Of a stretch of DNA of 64,000 nucleotides, positions 1 to 10,976 are shown one piece after another (positions within the stretch are counted from its first letter, which is position 1; every line of letters starts with the position of its first letter). The translations under genes and the position numbers were made by a program. The DNA lies in the NCBI RefSeq assembly GCF_036898095.1, contig NC_090751.1:85912942-85976941 (forward strand), given 5' to 3'. This stretch comes from Palaemon carinicauda. Its lineage: Eukaryota > Arthropoda > Malacostraca > Decapoda > Palaemonidae. The notes beneath the pieces were generated by a model, which was not told the DNA's origin, searched no databases, and saw only the letters and a list, made by a program, of their open reading frames with translations.

Positions 1-1598
1 AGAGGTGAACACTTCATAGAAGAGACTGGTGATGGTGTCCCTAAGGGCTGTTGGATCAGCAAGCTGACATATCAGGAACAATCCTCCTGAGAGGAGTCTC
101 TATTAGTGTCCTCTTTTGCGAATGCGAGAGGTGACACTTCGTAGAAGAGACCTATAAGGAGCAATCCTCCGAAGAGAAGCCCTTATGAGTGGCCTCCCTT
201 GTGAACGAGACAGGTCACAAGACTGACTTGTAGCTGCTCAGCCCCTTGAGCATAGCTACAGAAGCGACTGCTCAGCCCCAAGAGCATAGTCACATCAAGT
301 TCCATGGTCTGGCCTTGCAACCACGCAGCCCCTTGAGCATGGTTACAAGAGAGATGTCGCTCAGCACTAAGAGCAACTGCCTAAGGACCAGGAAAGCCCA
401 GACACTGGTGATGGCGCCCCTAAGGGCCATGGGGTCAGCAAGCTGACCTGTAAGGAGAAATCCTCTGAAGAGGAGCCCTTATGAGTGGCCTCCCTCGCAA
501 ACGAGAGAGGTCACAAGACTGATCCTGCAGCTGCTCAGCCCCTTGAGCATAGCTACAGAAGCGACCGCTCAGCCCCAAGAGCATAGTTGCTTGGCGTTCC
601 ATGGTCCGGCCTTGCAACCGCTCAGCCCCTTGAGCATAACCACCCCAGGACCAGGAGAAGGTAAGAAGGGAAGTTAACTAACTACCTTTGGAGGCAAACC
701 TCCTTTTCATTCTAGGATGAACTGAGGAGCTGACAGTTGTCACGGGAGAACTTCTAAGAGAAGGGATAACGCCCATGACGATGTCCTAGAGAGACGGCAG
801 CGACAGCAGACTCCCCAGGCATAAACAGGACACCTCTGCTTCGTTGGCACACTGCAGTCAAACGAAGAAACTGTATAGTTAACTGGGAAAATAAAGTTAA
901 ATAATTATTTAACAGAAATTCCTCCGGGTGGAACTCCGAAGAGTAACCCCGAGGGAAAGAAAAACATTAGAACAAAAGTTAGGTATGCGCCCTCCTCCCC
1001 CACTGACATTCACAGGAGAAGGGGGAGGGTGGAGAACTCTAATAAAAACAGAATTATAACAACTATAATTATGTAACTGATTTTGAATGTTCCCAAAGTA
1101 AGAATACAGACCCCCGAAGGGGAGTGTTCCCAGAAGCTGAAAAGTAACAAATACAATTAGATTTCATAAAAATAATTGAGATAAATAAAACGGAATAGCA
1201 ACTCAGCCCGCAACGGGGAAGAAGCTTCCGAGTAGTAGTACGTAGTGGTAATAAGAGGTGAACGACAGCGAGAAGAGAGACCTTCCTCCATGAAGTGCAA
1301 CCGTGGTGGCCTAGAAGTAGAGGGGCCACGTACCAATAAGTGAAACCGCGGTGGCCTAGCGCTATGCCGGGATTTCACTCTTCGTTGACGTACACTACAC
1401 ACACCGCACAAACACTGAAAAGAAAACTTACTATACTGTATTCTATGCACAAAAATATATATAAACACCAAGAATGTTTATATATTAAGTATAAGAACAA
1501 GTAAATAAAAGAGAAAAGCATTAATGGCTGTCAAGCGAGGATGGGAGCAGACACGTCCGCTCGCCATCCGAGCCAAAAGTAAAGTGAAGCATTCACCG

Positions 1599-1629
<31 letters not shown>

Positions 1630-1776
1630 GGGGGGGTAACTAGCTAACCCCCCCCCCCCCGCTAACTAGCGTCGGGGTAGTAAACCCTCGTTAAAATTCT
1701 TATGGCTCGTCATTCAGCTACGCTGAAGTAATTACCCCATGTAAATAGCGTGGTTTGTATTTCAGTTACGGAACAA
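1..1776 (-). mobile_element. DIRS-like retrotransposon, 5' part (family 1, 'DIRS-H'), cut by window start
   Basis: The reverse complement of this stretch starts at 1776 with TTGTTCCGTAACTGAAATAC, the same left end seen at 5811 and (variant) 7061. It continues through the family-1 terminal repeat (CTCGTTAAAATT block near 1690, G/C tracts) and a leader into tandem units rich in short hairpins (about 1-650), which matches the order at 7061-8690. Short repeats of the type GCTCAGCCCCTTGAGC recur between 235 and 640. No protein domain is visible: the small frames here are stop-limited. The element abuts an oppositely oriented DIRS at 1777. The family call rests on end similarity, and the gag and pol parts would lie upstream of the window. 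Confidence 0.7.
1613..1660. repeat. Poly-G / poly-C inverted tract in DIRS terminal repeat
   Basis: A run of 24 G (1613-1636) is followed by TAACTAGCTAA and a run of 13 C (1648-1660), so the stretch can fold as a hairpin. Similar G or C tracts occur at the same place in the other family-1 ends (about 7168-7205, 20066-20100 and 3907-3918). Homopolymer length is unreliable in sequencing. Confidence 0.7.
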
Positions 1777-2245
1777 CTCCCTGTCAACTTGGTTCATTCC
1801 AGACAAGAACATTCTGACAGACAATCTGAGCAGGAAGACTCAGATGGTGGATTCTGAATGGTCTTTACATTCCCTGATAGCCAACAAATTCCTGACTTTG
1901 TGGTGTTTGCCTCTAATAGACCTGTTTTCGACATCTCAACCAGAAGTTTCCGGTGTACTGCTCGCCAGTACCAGACCCACAGGCAGCCTTCCAGGATGTC
2001 TTTCAACACCAGTGGGAAATATTGCTGTGTATGCATTTCCCCCCCTTCTGCCTCATGAGGAGACACGTCAACAATTTGAGATCGTCACACAATCTGTCTT
2101 TAACTCTAGCCCCACTGTGGCAGCAAGCAGAATGACACCCAGACCTTTTTCTTTTGCTGACAGAGGTTCCAAGGGCTTCCTTCCTAACCAGACCTTCTTC
2201 GTCAACCATGTTCCGAGACCTTTCACAGGTGTTACATCCCTATGA
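1777..2245 (+). pseudogene. DIRS RNase H C-terminal region, decayed
   Basis: The + frame reads SRQ/PDKNILTDNLSR followed by MVDSEWSLHSLIANKF, then LPLIDLFSTSQ. These match the post-RNase H signature of DIRS Pol seen elsewhere in the window (ADNLSR ... EWSLH ... IDLFAT). The 133-residue frame from 1844 holds most of it. The upstream RT and RNase H catalytic parts are absent because the fragment starts at 1777. Confidence 0.65.
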
Positions 2246-3440
2246 CTTCATGCCTGGGGGTTACCAAGCATGTCCTCACTTAGAGAGGATTTTTGCACCC
2301 AGTGGCAAAACTCATGTCTGGGTAGCCAAGGAGGTTTTCTGACACTGTCTATCAGGCCAGGTGGAGTGGGTAATCTTTTGTGGTTGGTGTTGTGGAAGGA
2401 GTCTCTCTCCACTCGGAGCCACTACTGTATCTGATTGCAGAGATTTTGTCATATCTCCAGGAGGAAAAACTCTGCTCAGTCTCAGTGGTGAAAGGCTGTC
2501 TCTCAGTTTTGTTCTTTAGACTTTGTCTTCAGACTGAAAGGGGTTGATATTTCCTCATTGGTTGAATTGTCCATGCTCAAATGGAATTTCGTGCTGTTAC
2601 CCTCAGACGGAAGCGAGAACACCCCCATGGAAGGTAGTTAAAGTGCTGTGTTCCTCTTAAGACGGTTTTCCTTCTTGCTCTGGTCTTTGCAAAGAGGGTC
2701 ATCAAGTTTTATGGTCTCTCCTATGACATTTCCTGATCAAGAGGATGGGGGCCAGGTTACACTTCACTTCATCTTAGAGCTTTATTGGTTAGAATTAGAA
2801 TCCGGCTGTTACCGACATTAGGTTCATGCCCTTCCAGATTGGAAGAGTAATTGATGATCCTGATCAGCTGTTAATATGTCCTTTAAGAGCGCTGAGGTGT
2901 TATCTCAAGTGCATGATAGGAGTTCACCCTCAAATGAAACAACTGCTTATCAGTACAAGCAGGGTCAAGAGGAGAATTACAAAATACACAGTCTCTTCTT
3001 AGATTCGACAGGTAATTGACCGTGCACTTAATCCTTCCCCTGCTCAGCAGGGCAGACAACCTAGAACTCATGACATCAAGCATAGGTATGTCCCTGGCGT
3101 TCAATAGAAACTTCTCTGTGGTGCAGGCGCTTCAAGCAGTTGTGTGGGAGAGGCAAAAGAACCACCTGCACCGCCCATTACTTGTAAGAAATAATGCACA
3201 GGACCCTAGATATGTTTACTGTAGGCCCTGTGGTGACTGCCCAACAAGTGGTGCAGCTACCTTATCTCTCTTGTAGGAATATTAGCAGTCTGTCAAGGGC
3301 AGAGGTTACAGCGGTGTTAGTGTGGGATGAATGTACAGGAATGACTGTCCTTCTCTTTCTTCATCTTTCCTTCTCTTGGAACACAGCATCCAAAGGCTCT
3401 GTAAGCTGGTCTCCATTTGACTGCAGGTAAGCCCCGTTTT
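2246..3440 (+). pseudogene. DIRS tyrosine recombinase, decayed
   Basis: No long frame survives, but short pieces read in the order expected for DIRS tyrosine recombinases. Near 3070 a frame gives HDIKHRYVPGVQ, corresponding to the H-x-x-R motif HDVR...VPGLQ/AFK of the better copies at 15040 and 50340. The block ends with GPVVTAQQVVQLP near 3230. Active-site residues cannot be confirmed because the frames are broken. Confidence 0.5.
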
Positions 3441-3742
3441 TCATTTAGTGGTCTGAACATAATATTTGTGCACTGTATTTTGTTACATTCCTAAGCTCCT
3501 TGCAAGGGGTAGTTGGGTCTTGTCTGGATCACAGTGTACACGAGTGTCAACTCATTCTAAAGTCAGAGTCTGAGTTTCCACTCACCCTGGTTACACAGGC
3601 TGTCAACCCTTTGGCATTGACGGTCCAATGGTTAATGAAGTGTCAGGATGCTCTTCTCACACACTATTGAGCTTGGATTTGTATCCCAAGCTAAAGTTCT
3701 TCAGCCAGTTGAAAAAGACTTTCTCCCACCTTGTATTGCTGA
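3441..3742. other. DIRS 3' untranslated spacer
   Basis: Between the recombinase remnant and the ICR there is about 300 bp with no domain or RNA gene that I can recognise. It corresponds in position to the DIRS 3' untranslated segment. Confidence 0.4.
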
Positions 3743-4054
3743 AAGAACAAATTACAAATTTGGAAGTAATATGTATATTTCTTAACTATACAAACCCAAG
3801 TTCCTTACTGGTACTTGTCTCGCCATCACCTCCACCCTAAAGTCCTGCCTGCAACCAAAAGTGAGCTCAGTTGTTGGGCGAGTGCGTGAGCGGGTCTGCT
3901 GGGTTACCCCCCCCCCCCACTCGCAGAGGGTCATTGATACCTTGCATTAAAGATTTTATGGCTAAAAAAGCTTGTGCTGAATCATCTCTCCTACGTAAAG
4001 AACTCAGGTTTTTATAGTTAGGAAAAATACAAATTACTTTCAGAAATGTAATTT

Positions 4055-4257
4055 TTACATAGCAATGATTTTGGCTATTGATTATTAGAATTACCCTTAG
4101 TTTTTGTAAGTCCTTATTTAGATTTTTGTATGTACAGTACTGTAGATCTTAATCTAGTTTATTATAATTAGTGAACACAAAATTGTAAAATATAAGACAT
4201 TTCAGGTACCTGTAGTAGTAACAACATTTTCTTGAATTGCAGAAACAGATTTTAAAC
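4055..4257 (+). promoter_or_regulatory. Upstream region of ITPA, 203 bp between a DIRS end and the ATG
   Basis: This AT-rich stretch separates the DIRS-F right end from the ITPA start codon, so the proximal promoter or 5' UTR must lie here or within the retrotransposon. A pyrimidine-rich run ending TTGAATTGCAG (to about 4242) looks like a splice acceptor and could mark a 5' UTR intron. I see no clear TATA box or initiator, so this is a positional call only. Confidence 0.35.
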
Positions 4258-4349
4258 ATGGCTGCAACTCGACCACTGGTTTTTGTCACTGGTAATGCCA
4301 AGAAATTAGAAGAGGTTGTTGCCATTCTAGGAGATTCTTTTCCGTTTAG
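4258..4349 (+). CDS. ITPA: ITPA exon 1 (inosine triphosphate pyrophosphatase)
   Basis: ITPA hydrolyses ITP, dITP and XTP to monophosphates in the cytosol and so cleanses nucleotide pools. The exon encodes 30 residues plus two bases. It begins [20 protein letters not shown] and carries the TGNAKKLEE substrate-binding signature of the Ham1/ITPA family at residues 11-19. The start codon is the first ATG, and the length before VFVTGN is close to that of animal ITPA. The exon ends TTTAG before a GTAAG donor at 4350, leaving phase 2, which pairs exactly with exon 2 at 35294. A DIRS end lies 203 bp upstream. The split codon is AG|A (Arg). The frame is intact. The catalytic core and dimer interface are encoded by later exons. 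Confidence 0.9.
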
Positions 4350-5039
4350 GTAAGATTTCATTTACCATATTTTTTCGGGGATAATACCCCTAGAAATATC
4401 TTCCAGTTTCCAATGATTTTGGACATGTTTTCTGGTGGAATGTTTTGGGGGTACAGGATTTAGATTTTTGCTAAAATGCCTATAAATTAATGACTAAATG
4501 ACATGTCAAGGAGGCTGTTATTAGTAATGGGGACCTTACTTTCATTTCTAGCCAGATAAAAAACATTTTCTATGTTCATATGTAAATGAAAACTCTAGGT
4601 ATACTAAATGTGACTAATATTATTTAGAGTGAAGGTGGAATTAAATGGTGCACTAAATTGAAGTCAATTTTCAATGTAGTACGAACACGTGCCATTTGAA
4701 TAAAATACGTGGTTTATCAATAGTAATACTGTACTGTAAGTTATTTGAGTATAAAGCTAATTTCGTAGTTAACTGGAGTCATAGCTGCTTACAGTGTAGC
4801 ATATGCGTACATTAAGTGAACCAATGCATTGAATCATTGGAAGTACTGGTAGTCTAAATGCATGTACCTAAAAACATTACAGTACTTTAGAGTAAGGTGT
4901 TATACAAAATTCAGTGGGATTATTTCAAGTCTCTTCCTTGTTTAGGTAATTCCGGGTCTGTGTTGCAGGCTCTGGAAATTATAATGCTGTCCAACCATAG
5001 TATTGAAGATTTTACAATTAATACCTGTAGTACAGTAAA
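4350..5039 (+). other. ITPA intron 1, 5' end, no recognised element
   Basis: AT-rich intronic sequence follows the GTAAG donor. I see no ORF, RNA gene or terminal repeat here. Intron 1 runs to 35293 and is about 30.9 kb as assembled, nearly all of it transposable elements, and part of it is probably duplicated by assembly. Confidence 0.5.
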
Positions 5040-5810
5040 ACAATTGGGAGTGTTGCTGTTGATTCAGCAGATTCTACCCAGGTTCCCGATCTAAAAGCAG
5101 ATAATCTTATGGAGAAAGTTGATAATCTAGCGAGTGATGAATATTGAATGAATTTAAGATGAGCTTTAAATATTGGCAGCCCCAAAAAATAAGAAATTAA
5201 CATATACTGATAGCTAAGGGAAAAAATCTATTAGTGATAAAATTTACACAAGTCTCAACAAGAATCACTGACAGGAAAAATGATGTTGAAAAAGCACTCA
5301 AAGATATACCGATTCTTAATACGAAATCTACTTCAAATTGAAATATTATTGTATATTTTGATAATGACAGGATTAGAGACAAAGCAGTAAATAATATACA
5401 AATCATGGTTGCTGATATCGAAACAAGAAAAATTGGAAAATTGAAACCAAACATAATGAAATGTAGTGTATCCATTTATGAAAGTGATGCAGTTAGTGTT
5501 TTGATCCTTAAGAATCATTGTTCGGATCTAATTCAGTAGAATGTAAGTCCGTTATTCACGAAAAGCATGGATTGTGGGAGAAATGTGAACTTGAAATTCG
5601 AAAGGCTGTTCTTTATAATAGATTTCAAGTTATATTGCCTTGGGGATGTATAGCATACGAGATAGGCACAATGCAGTCACCTGATTCCACTGTTAAAGAT
5701 GTGGATATTTTGAAGAGGACTACTGTAAGATCAAAACTGATTATAAAGTGTGTGAGAAATGTGCAGGAAATTATAAGACCAAGGAATCTAACTACAGTAC
5801 TAAGAAGTAA
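5040..5810 (+). pseudogene. LINE ORF1 / nucleic-acid-binding protein remnant, 5' half of a split LINE
   Basis: Broken + frames read VPDLKADNLMEKVDNLASDE, then DVEKALKDIPILNTKSTSN, DNDRIRDKAVNNIQ and, in the 118-residue frame from 5518, ELEIRKAVLYNRFQVILPWG. The last part resembles the region just before the CCHC knuckles of invertebrate LINE ORF1 or gag-like proteins (family knowledge; low certainty). It stops at 5810, where a DIRS left end begins. The endonuclease of the same LINE resumes at 20237, so this is one element split by the later 14.4 kb insertion. The 29916 haplotype begins with ATCTAACTCCTAAGAAGTAG, the uninterrupted version of 5787-5810. Confidence 0.5.
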
Positions 5811-7060
5811 TTGTTCCGTAACTGAAATACAAACCACGCTATCTAATATGGGTTATTACTTTCAACGTAGCTGAAATGACGAGCCATGAGAATTTTAACG
5901 AGGGTTTACTACCCCACGGGAGGGTAGCCTGTTACCCCCCCCTCCTCACACACACCTGTGCTGAGTTCATTTTGCTCTCGGCTTGGGTGGTAGTCGGACG
6001 TGTCCGCTCTCACCCTCGCCTCTTTGACAGCCATATTAATGCTTTTGTCTTTTTTACTTACTTTTTCTTATACTTGTAATTTACATATAAACATTCTTTA
6101 TGTTTGTGTATAGAAATGTAGTAAGTTTTCTTTTCAGTGTTTGTGCTGTGTGTGTGATGTACGACAATGACACTTGCGTAGTGCAAGGCCACCACAGTTC
6201 CGTTTCGTGGGGAACGACCTCTCCCTCTTGTCCATCGGTCTTCCCTTCGGTTTATTTCCGTTAACTCGGCCGCCGCAGGGGAACCGTCATCGGATGGACT
6301 CTCTTCATTTATCTATTATCTTCGCTTCGCCTCTTTGCCTACGGGAAACTTGGATTCTCAGCGAAGGGAATGTGGCCTTTTTTTTTAGATTGACTACGGT
6401 GTCAGGGAATTCCTTTGACATTTTTCATTGGTAAAGATAGCACAGCTTATTTGTGATTAGGTATGGTAAAACAAATTCAGAAATTTAGAAATAAAGTTTA
6501 ATTACAATTTATGATATATTAACACCACTATGGATTATGAAATTAAAGATATAGTATTGAAATAAGGAAATAAATTACGAACAACAAAAATATTAATTAA
6601 CTTATCTGACTGACACCCTTTTAATATCAATTACAAAAATAATAAATCACCAAAGGTCTTGTTACGAATAAATACCTCAACAATTGATCTAGAAAAATAA
6701 ACCTTACAACACAGAACATAACACAAGTCACTGTTCATGGGTCTCTATGATATTTATCATACGCTAAATAACACACCAATTTGGATTTCGGATTCAGAGT
6801 CACTTATATAACGTATGCTTCGATGTAATAGCGGGAACCTGTGATTATAGTTCGAGTATTTCCAAAAAGTGCATCTATTGGTCCGGGATTGTTTAAGGTC
6901 ATGCACTGTTTCCCCAAGGGTCGAGGATTACCCTAGCTGAAAACAAAAAGGAAAGAAACATACCTTGTGAAATTTAACTACACTTATGATTAATAACTTA
7001 ATTCGTAAAGACTGAATTAAATATGCACTTTGACAATTTTAAACACTTTTAAAGACAAAA
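5811..7060 (+). mobile_element. DIRS left end fragment plus AT-rich filler
   Basis: 5811 starts with TTGTTCCGTAACTGAAATAC, the left end predicted from the ICR at 19900-19939. The terminal repeat and leader run to about 6430, parallel to 7061-7690. From about 6430 to 7060 the sequence is AT-rich with no recognised content. A second left end starts at 7061, so either a DIRS inserted into another copy or this copy was rearranged. The insertion boundary at 5811 is supported by the empty site at 29916-29960. Confidence 0.65.
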
Positions 7061-7686
7061 TTGTTCCCTAACCGAAATACAAACCACGCTATTTACATTG
7101 GGTTTACCTTTTAGCGCAGCTGAAATGGCGAGCCATTAGAATTTAACGAGGGTGTATTACCCCCGCGCTAGTTAGCGGGGGGGGGGGTAGGGGAGTGGTA
7201 GCTAGCTACCCCTCCCCCCCTCACACACAGATGAATGCCCACTTTCACTTTTGGCTCGGACTGTGACAGACGTGTCTGTCTTGGTCCTCTCTTGGCAGCC
7301 ATTGTTTGTTTTGTCTTTACTTAATCACTTACTTTTCTTTTACTCAATATATATGTAAACATGTTTGTATATATATTTGAGTATAGAAATCAGTAAGTTT
7401 CCTTTTCAGATTTGTGTGTGTAGTGTACGATTTCTACGTGGTGCCCTCGGCAGTTAGGCCTCCACGGCGTAATTTTATGGGTGGCGATCGAGTTTGACTT
7501 CGGTCTTTCTCTCTCTCTCTCTCTTGAGGTCGTTCACCCTTTTACTACGTGTTACTACTCCCTTGTAGCTTCCTTTCCGTGTGTGTGGGGGGGGGGGGGG
7601 GTTTGCTACGCCGAACGTTTGTCTCAATTAGTTTATGAATCTAATTGTAGTTGTTTTTTTCAGCTTGTAGAACGATTCCTCTCAGG

Positions 7687-9021
7687 GTTTTCGTTCTTTC
7701 TTTAGTGTTCATTCATTTTTAAATTACATAATTACATAGTTTCATAATTATAATTGTTATAATTCTGTTTTGGTTACAGCTCTCCTTCCGTGAGTGTAAG
7801 TGGTTGTGAGGGCACGTGCCTGTTGTGTAATTCTTGTTCCTTTCCCTCGGGATTCCTCTTCGGAGCCTTCCCAGGGGAATGAATGTGTACTAATGATTTT
7901 TGTTTTATCTTTTTACAGTTACCGATCTAGTTCGTTTCTGTAATATGGCAACATACTTTAATAAATTCATCGCCTTCGACTAGTGTTGCTGCCCCTTGGC
8001 CAGACTTTTCTCCCCCCTTGCTGAGTTTTTCTTCCTTCAGGGGTGGAGCACAGTCTTGGCAAGTCTCTCCTACGAAGTGTTCACCTCTCGTTCGCAAGAG
8101 AGGCCACTCATAGAGACTCCTCTTCGGAGGATCGTTCCTGATAAAGTCAGCTTGCTGATCCAACGGCCCTAAGGGGCGTCACCATAAGTGTCTTCAGGTC
8201 TCTTCTACGAAGTGTCACCTCTTTCGTTCGCGAGAGAGGCCACTTATAGAGACTCCTCTTCGGAGGATCGTTCCTGATAAAGTCAGCTTGCTGATCCAAC
8301 GGCCCTAAGGGGCGTCACCATGAGTGTCTTCAGGTCTCTTCTACGAAGTGTCACCTCTTTCGTTCGCGAGAGAGGCCACTCATAGAGACTCCTCTGCGGA
8401 GGATCGTTCATGATAGGTCAGCTTGCTGATCCAACGGTCCTACGGGGCATCACCACAAATGTCTTCAGGTCTCTTCTATGAAGTGTCACCACTCTTGTTT
8501 GCGAGAGAGGCCACTCATATAGACTCCTCTTCGGAGGATCATTCCTGATAAAATCAGCTTGCTGATCCAACGGCCCCAAGGGGATTCACCACGTGTCTTC
8601 AAGTCTCTTCTTCAAAGGGCACCTCTCTCGTTCGCGGGAGAGGTCCCTCATAGAGACTCCGCCTCGGAGGATCAAGCAGAACTTCCAGTGACCTCTACCT
8701 TGTGCTGCAACGTGGTCCTTTGGACTTCGGTCCTGGACTCTAGCACGGACCTTTACCGTCCCATCGGTGGATACTGGCCCTTCCAAAGGGCACATCCCAG
8801 TTCCTGATCGTCCTACCAGCTGACCTACCGATCTACCAGCGCAACCTTGTGCTGCAACGAAGGACTTCGGTCCTGGACTCTAAAGCAGACCTGCTTACGG
8901 TCCTCATCGGGGGATGCCCTCCCTTTTTTTAAGGACACATCCCAGTTCCTGATCGTCCTGCCAGCTGACCTACCGATCTACCAGCGCAACCTTGTGTTGC
9001 AACGAAGGACTTCGGTCCTGG
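7687..9021 (+). repeat. Direct overlap copy 1 left of N gap
   Basis: This 1335-bp stretch is repeated almost identically at 9522-10855. The differences I see are single-base changes in homopolymers (GGGG/GGG near 7878, a C run near 8011, CCC/CC near 8791). The copies end and start exactly at the 500-N gap, which points to an unmerged contig overlap, not a biological duplication. Confidence 0.8.
8055..8690 (+). repeat. Tandem ~135-bp repeats with UUCG-capped hairpins, DIRS leader
   Basis: About 4.7 units of 134-136 bp (the TCTTCAGGTC mark recurs at 8191, 8327, 8462 and, varied, 8596). Each unit holds TCCTC-TTCG-GAGGA (8118-8131, 8254-8267; loop TGCG at 8391-8404) and CCTCTTTCG-TTCG-CGAGAGAGG (8218-8239), i.e. 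RNA stem-loops closed by UUCG tetraloops. Further AGGAC-TTCG-GTCCT hairpins lie at 8861-8874 and 9006-9019. No long frame is conserved, so the unit looks selected as RNA structure or is a self-propagating minisatellite. Confidence 0.75.
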
Positions 9022-9521
9022 NNNNNNNNNNNNNNNNNNNNNNNNNNNNNNNNNNNNNNNNNNNNNNNNNNNNNNNNNNNNNNNNNNNNNNNNNNNNNNN
9101 NNNNNNNNNNNNNNNNNNNNNNNNNNNNNNNNNNNNNNNNNNNNNNNNNNNNNNNNNNNNNNNNNNNNNNNNNNNNNNNNNNNNNNNNNNNNNNNNNNNN
9201 NNNNNNNNNNNNNNNNNNNNNNNNNNNNNNNNNNNNNNNNNNNNNNNNNNNNNNNNNNNNNNNNNNNNNNNNNNNNNNNNNNNNNNNNNNNNNNNNNNNN
9301 NNNNNNNNNNNNNNNNNNNNNNNNNNNNNNNNNNNNNNNNNNNNNNNNNNNNNNNNNNNNNNNNNNNNNNNNNNNNNNNNNNNNNNNNNNNNNNNNNNNN
9401 NNNNNNNNNNNNNNNNNNNNNNNNNNNNNNNNNNNNNNNNNNNNNNNNNNNNNNNNNNNNNNNNNNNNNNNNNNNNNNNNNNNNNNNNNNNNNNNNNNNN
9501 NNNNNNNNNNNNNNNNNNNNN
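9022..9521. other. Assembly gap, 500 N
   Basis: A run of exactly 500 N, a conventional scaffold-gap size. Frames crossing it are artefacts. Confidence 0.99.
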
Positions 9522-10855
9522 GTTTTCGTTCTTTCTTTAGTGTTCATTCATTTTTAAATTACATAATTACATAGTTTCATAATTATAATTGTTATAATTC
9601 TGTTTTGGTTACAGCTCTCCTTCCGTGAGTGTAAGTGGTTGTGAGGGCACGTGCCTGTTGTGTAATTCTTGTTCCTTTCCCTCGGGATTCCTCTTCGGAG
9701 CCTTCCCAGGGAATGAATGTGTACTAATGATTTTTGTTTTATCTTTTTACAGTTACCGATCTAGTTCGTTTCTGTAATATGGCAACATACTTTAATAAAT
9801 TCATCGCCTTCGACTAGTGTTGCTGCCCCTTGGCCAGACTTTTCTCCCCCCCTTGCTGAGTTTTTCTTCCTTCAGGGGTGGAGCACAGTCTTGGCAAGTC
9901 TCTCCTACGAAGTGTTCACCTCTCGTTCGCAAGAGAGGCCACTCATAGAGACTCCTCTTCGGAGGATCGTTCCTGATAAAGTCAGCTTGCTGATCCAACG
10001 GCCCTAAGGGGCGTCACCATAAGTGTCTTCAGGTCTCTTCTACGAAGTGTCACCTCTTTCGTTCGCGAGAGAGGCCACTTATAGAGACTCCTCTTCGGAG
10101 GATCGTTCCTGATAAAGTCAGCTTGCTGATCCAACGGCCCTAAGGGGCGTCACCATGAGTGTCTTCAGGTCTCTTCTACGAAGTGTCACCTCTTTCGTTC
10201 GCGAGAGAGGCCACTCATAGAGACTCCTCTGCGGAGGATCGTTCATGATAGGTCAGCTTGCTGATCCAACGGTCCTACGGGGCATCACCACAAATGTCTT
10301 CAGGTCTCTTCTATGAAGTGTCACCACTCTTGTTTGCGAGAGAGGCCACTCATATAGACTCCTCTTCGGAGGATCATTCCTGATAAAATCAGCTTGCTGA
10401 TCCAACGGCCCCAAGGGGATTCACCACGTGTCTTCAAGTCTCTTCTTCAAAGGGCACCTCTCTCGTTCGCGGGAGAGGTCCCTCATAGAGACTCCGCCTC
10501 GGAGGATCAAGCAGAACTTCCAGTGACCTCTACCTTGTGCTGCAACGTGGTCCTTTGGACTTCGGTCCTGGACTCTAGCACGGACCTTTACCGTCCCATC
10601 GGTGGATACTGGCCCTTCCAAAGGGCACATCCAGTTCCTGATCGTCCTACCAGCTGACCTACCGATCTACCAGCGCAACCTTGTGCTGCAACGAAGGACT
10701 TCGGTCCTGGACTCTAAAGCAGACCTGCTTACGGTCCTCATCGGGGGATGCCCTCCCTTTTTTTAAGGACACATCCCAGTTCCTGATCGTCCTGCCAGCT
10801 GACCTACCGATCTACCAGCGCAACCTTGTGTTGCAACGAAGGACTTCGGTCCTGG
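9522..10855 (+). repeat. Direct overlap copy 2 right of N gap (includes second copy of hairpin repeats)
   Basis: Near-identical to 7687-9021 and starting at the first base after the gap. The 135-bp hairpin units recur at about 9890-10525. This is probably the same genomic DNA assembled twice. Past 10855 it continues uniquely into the gag region, so this is the copy to keep. Confidence 0.8.
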
Positions 10856-10976
10856 ACTCTAAAGCAGACCTGCTTACGGTCCTCATTGGGGGATGCCCTC
10901 CCTTTTTTTAAGGACACATCCCAGTTCCTAATAGTCCTGCCAGCTGACCCTTCAACCTAGTGCGTAACACGCACTT

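Larger units (their letters stand above)
1777..4054 (+). mobile_element. DIRS-like retrotransposon, 3' half ('DIRS-F')
   Basis: This piece holds the end of the RNase H region, a decayed tyrosine recombinase and the right terminal repeat. It ends near 4054 with the family end 'TTAGGAAAAATACAAATTAC...'. An internal complementary region near 3743-3800 (ACAAATTACAAATTTGG... CTTAACTATACAAACCC) is the reverse complement of the element's right end, a DIRS hallmark. The 5' half is missing, and the element starts abruptly where DIRS-H begins in the opposite orientation. Many stops and frameshifts show it is old. The end lies about 200 bp from the ITPA start codon. Confidence 0.75.

Noticed and set aside
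8055..8690. CRISPR array
   Set aside because: Units are 135-bp tandem repeats without variable spacers, in a eukaryotic retrotransposon.
8847..9557. ORFs of 182-236 residues across the first gap
   Set aside because: Mostly X from the 500 N. The same applies to the 224-residue - frame at 29347-30021.
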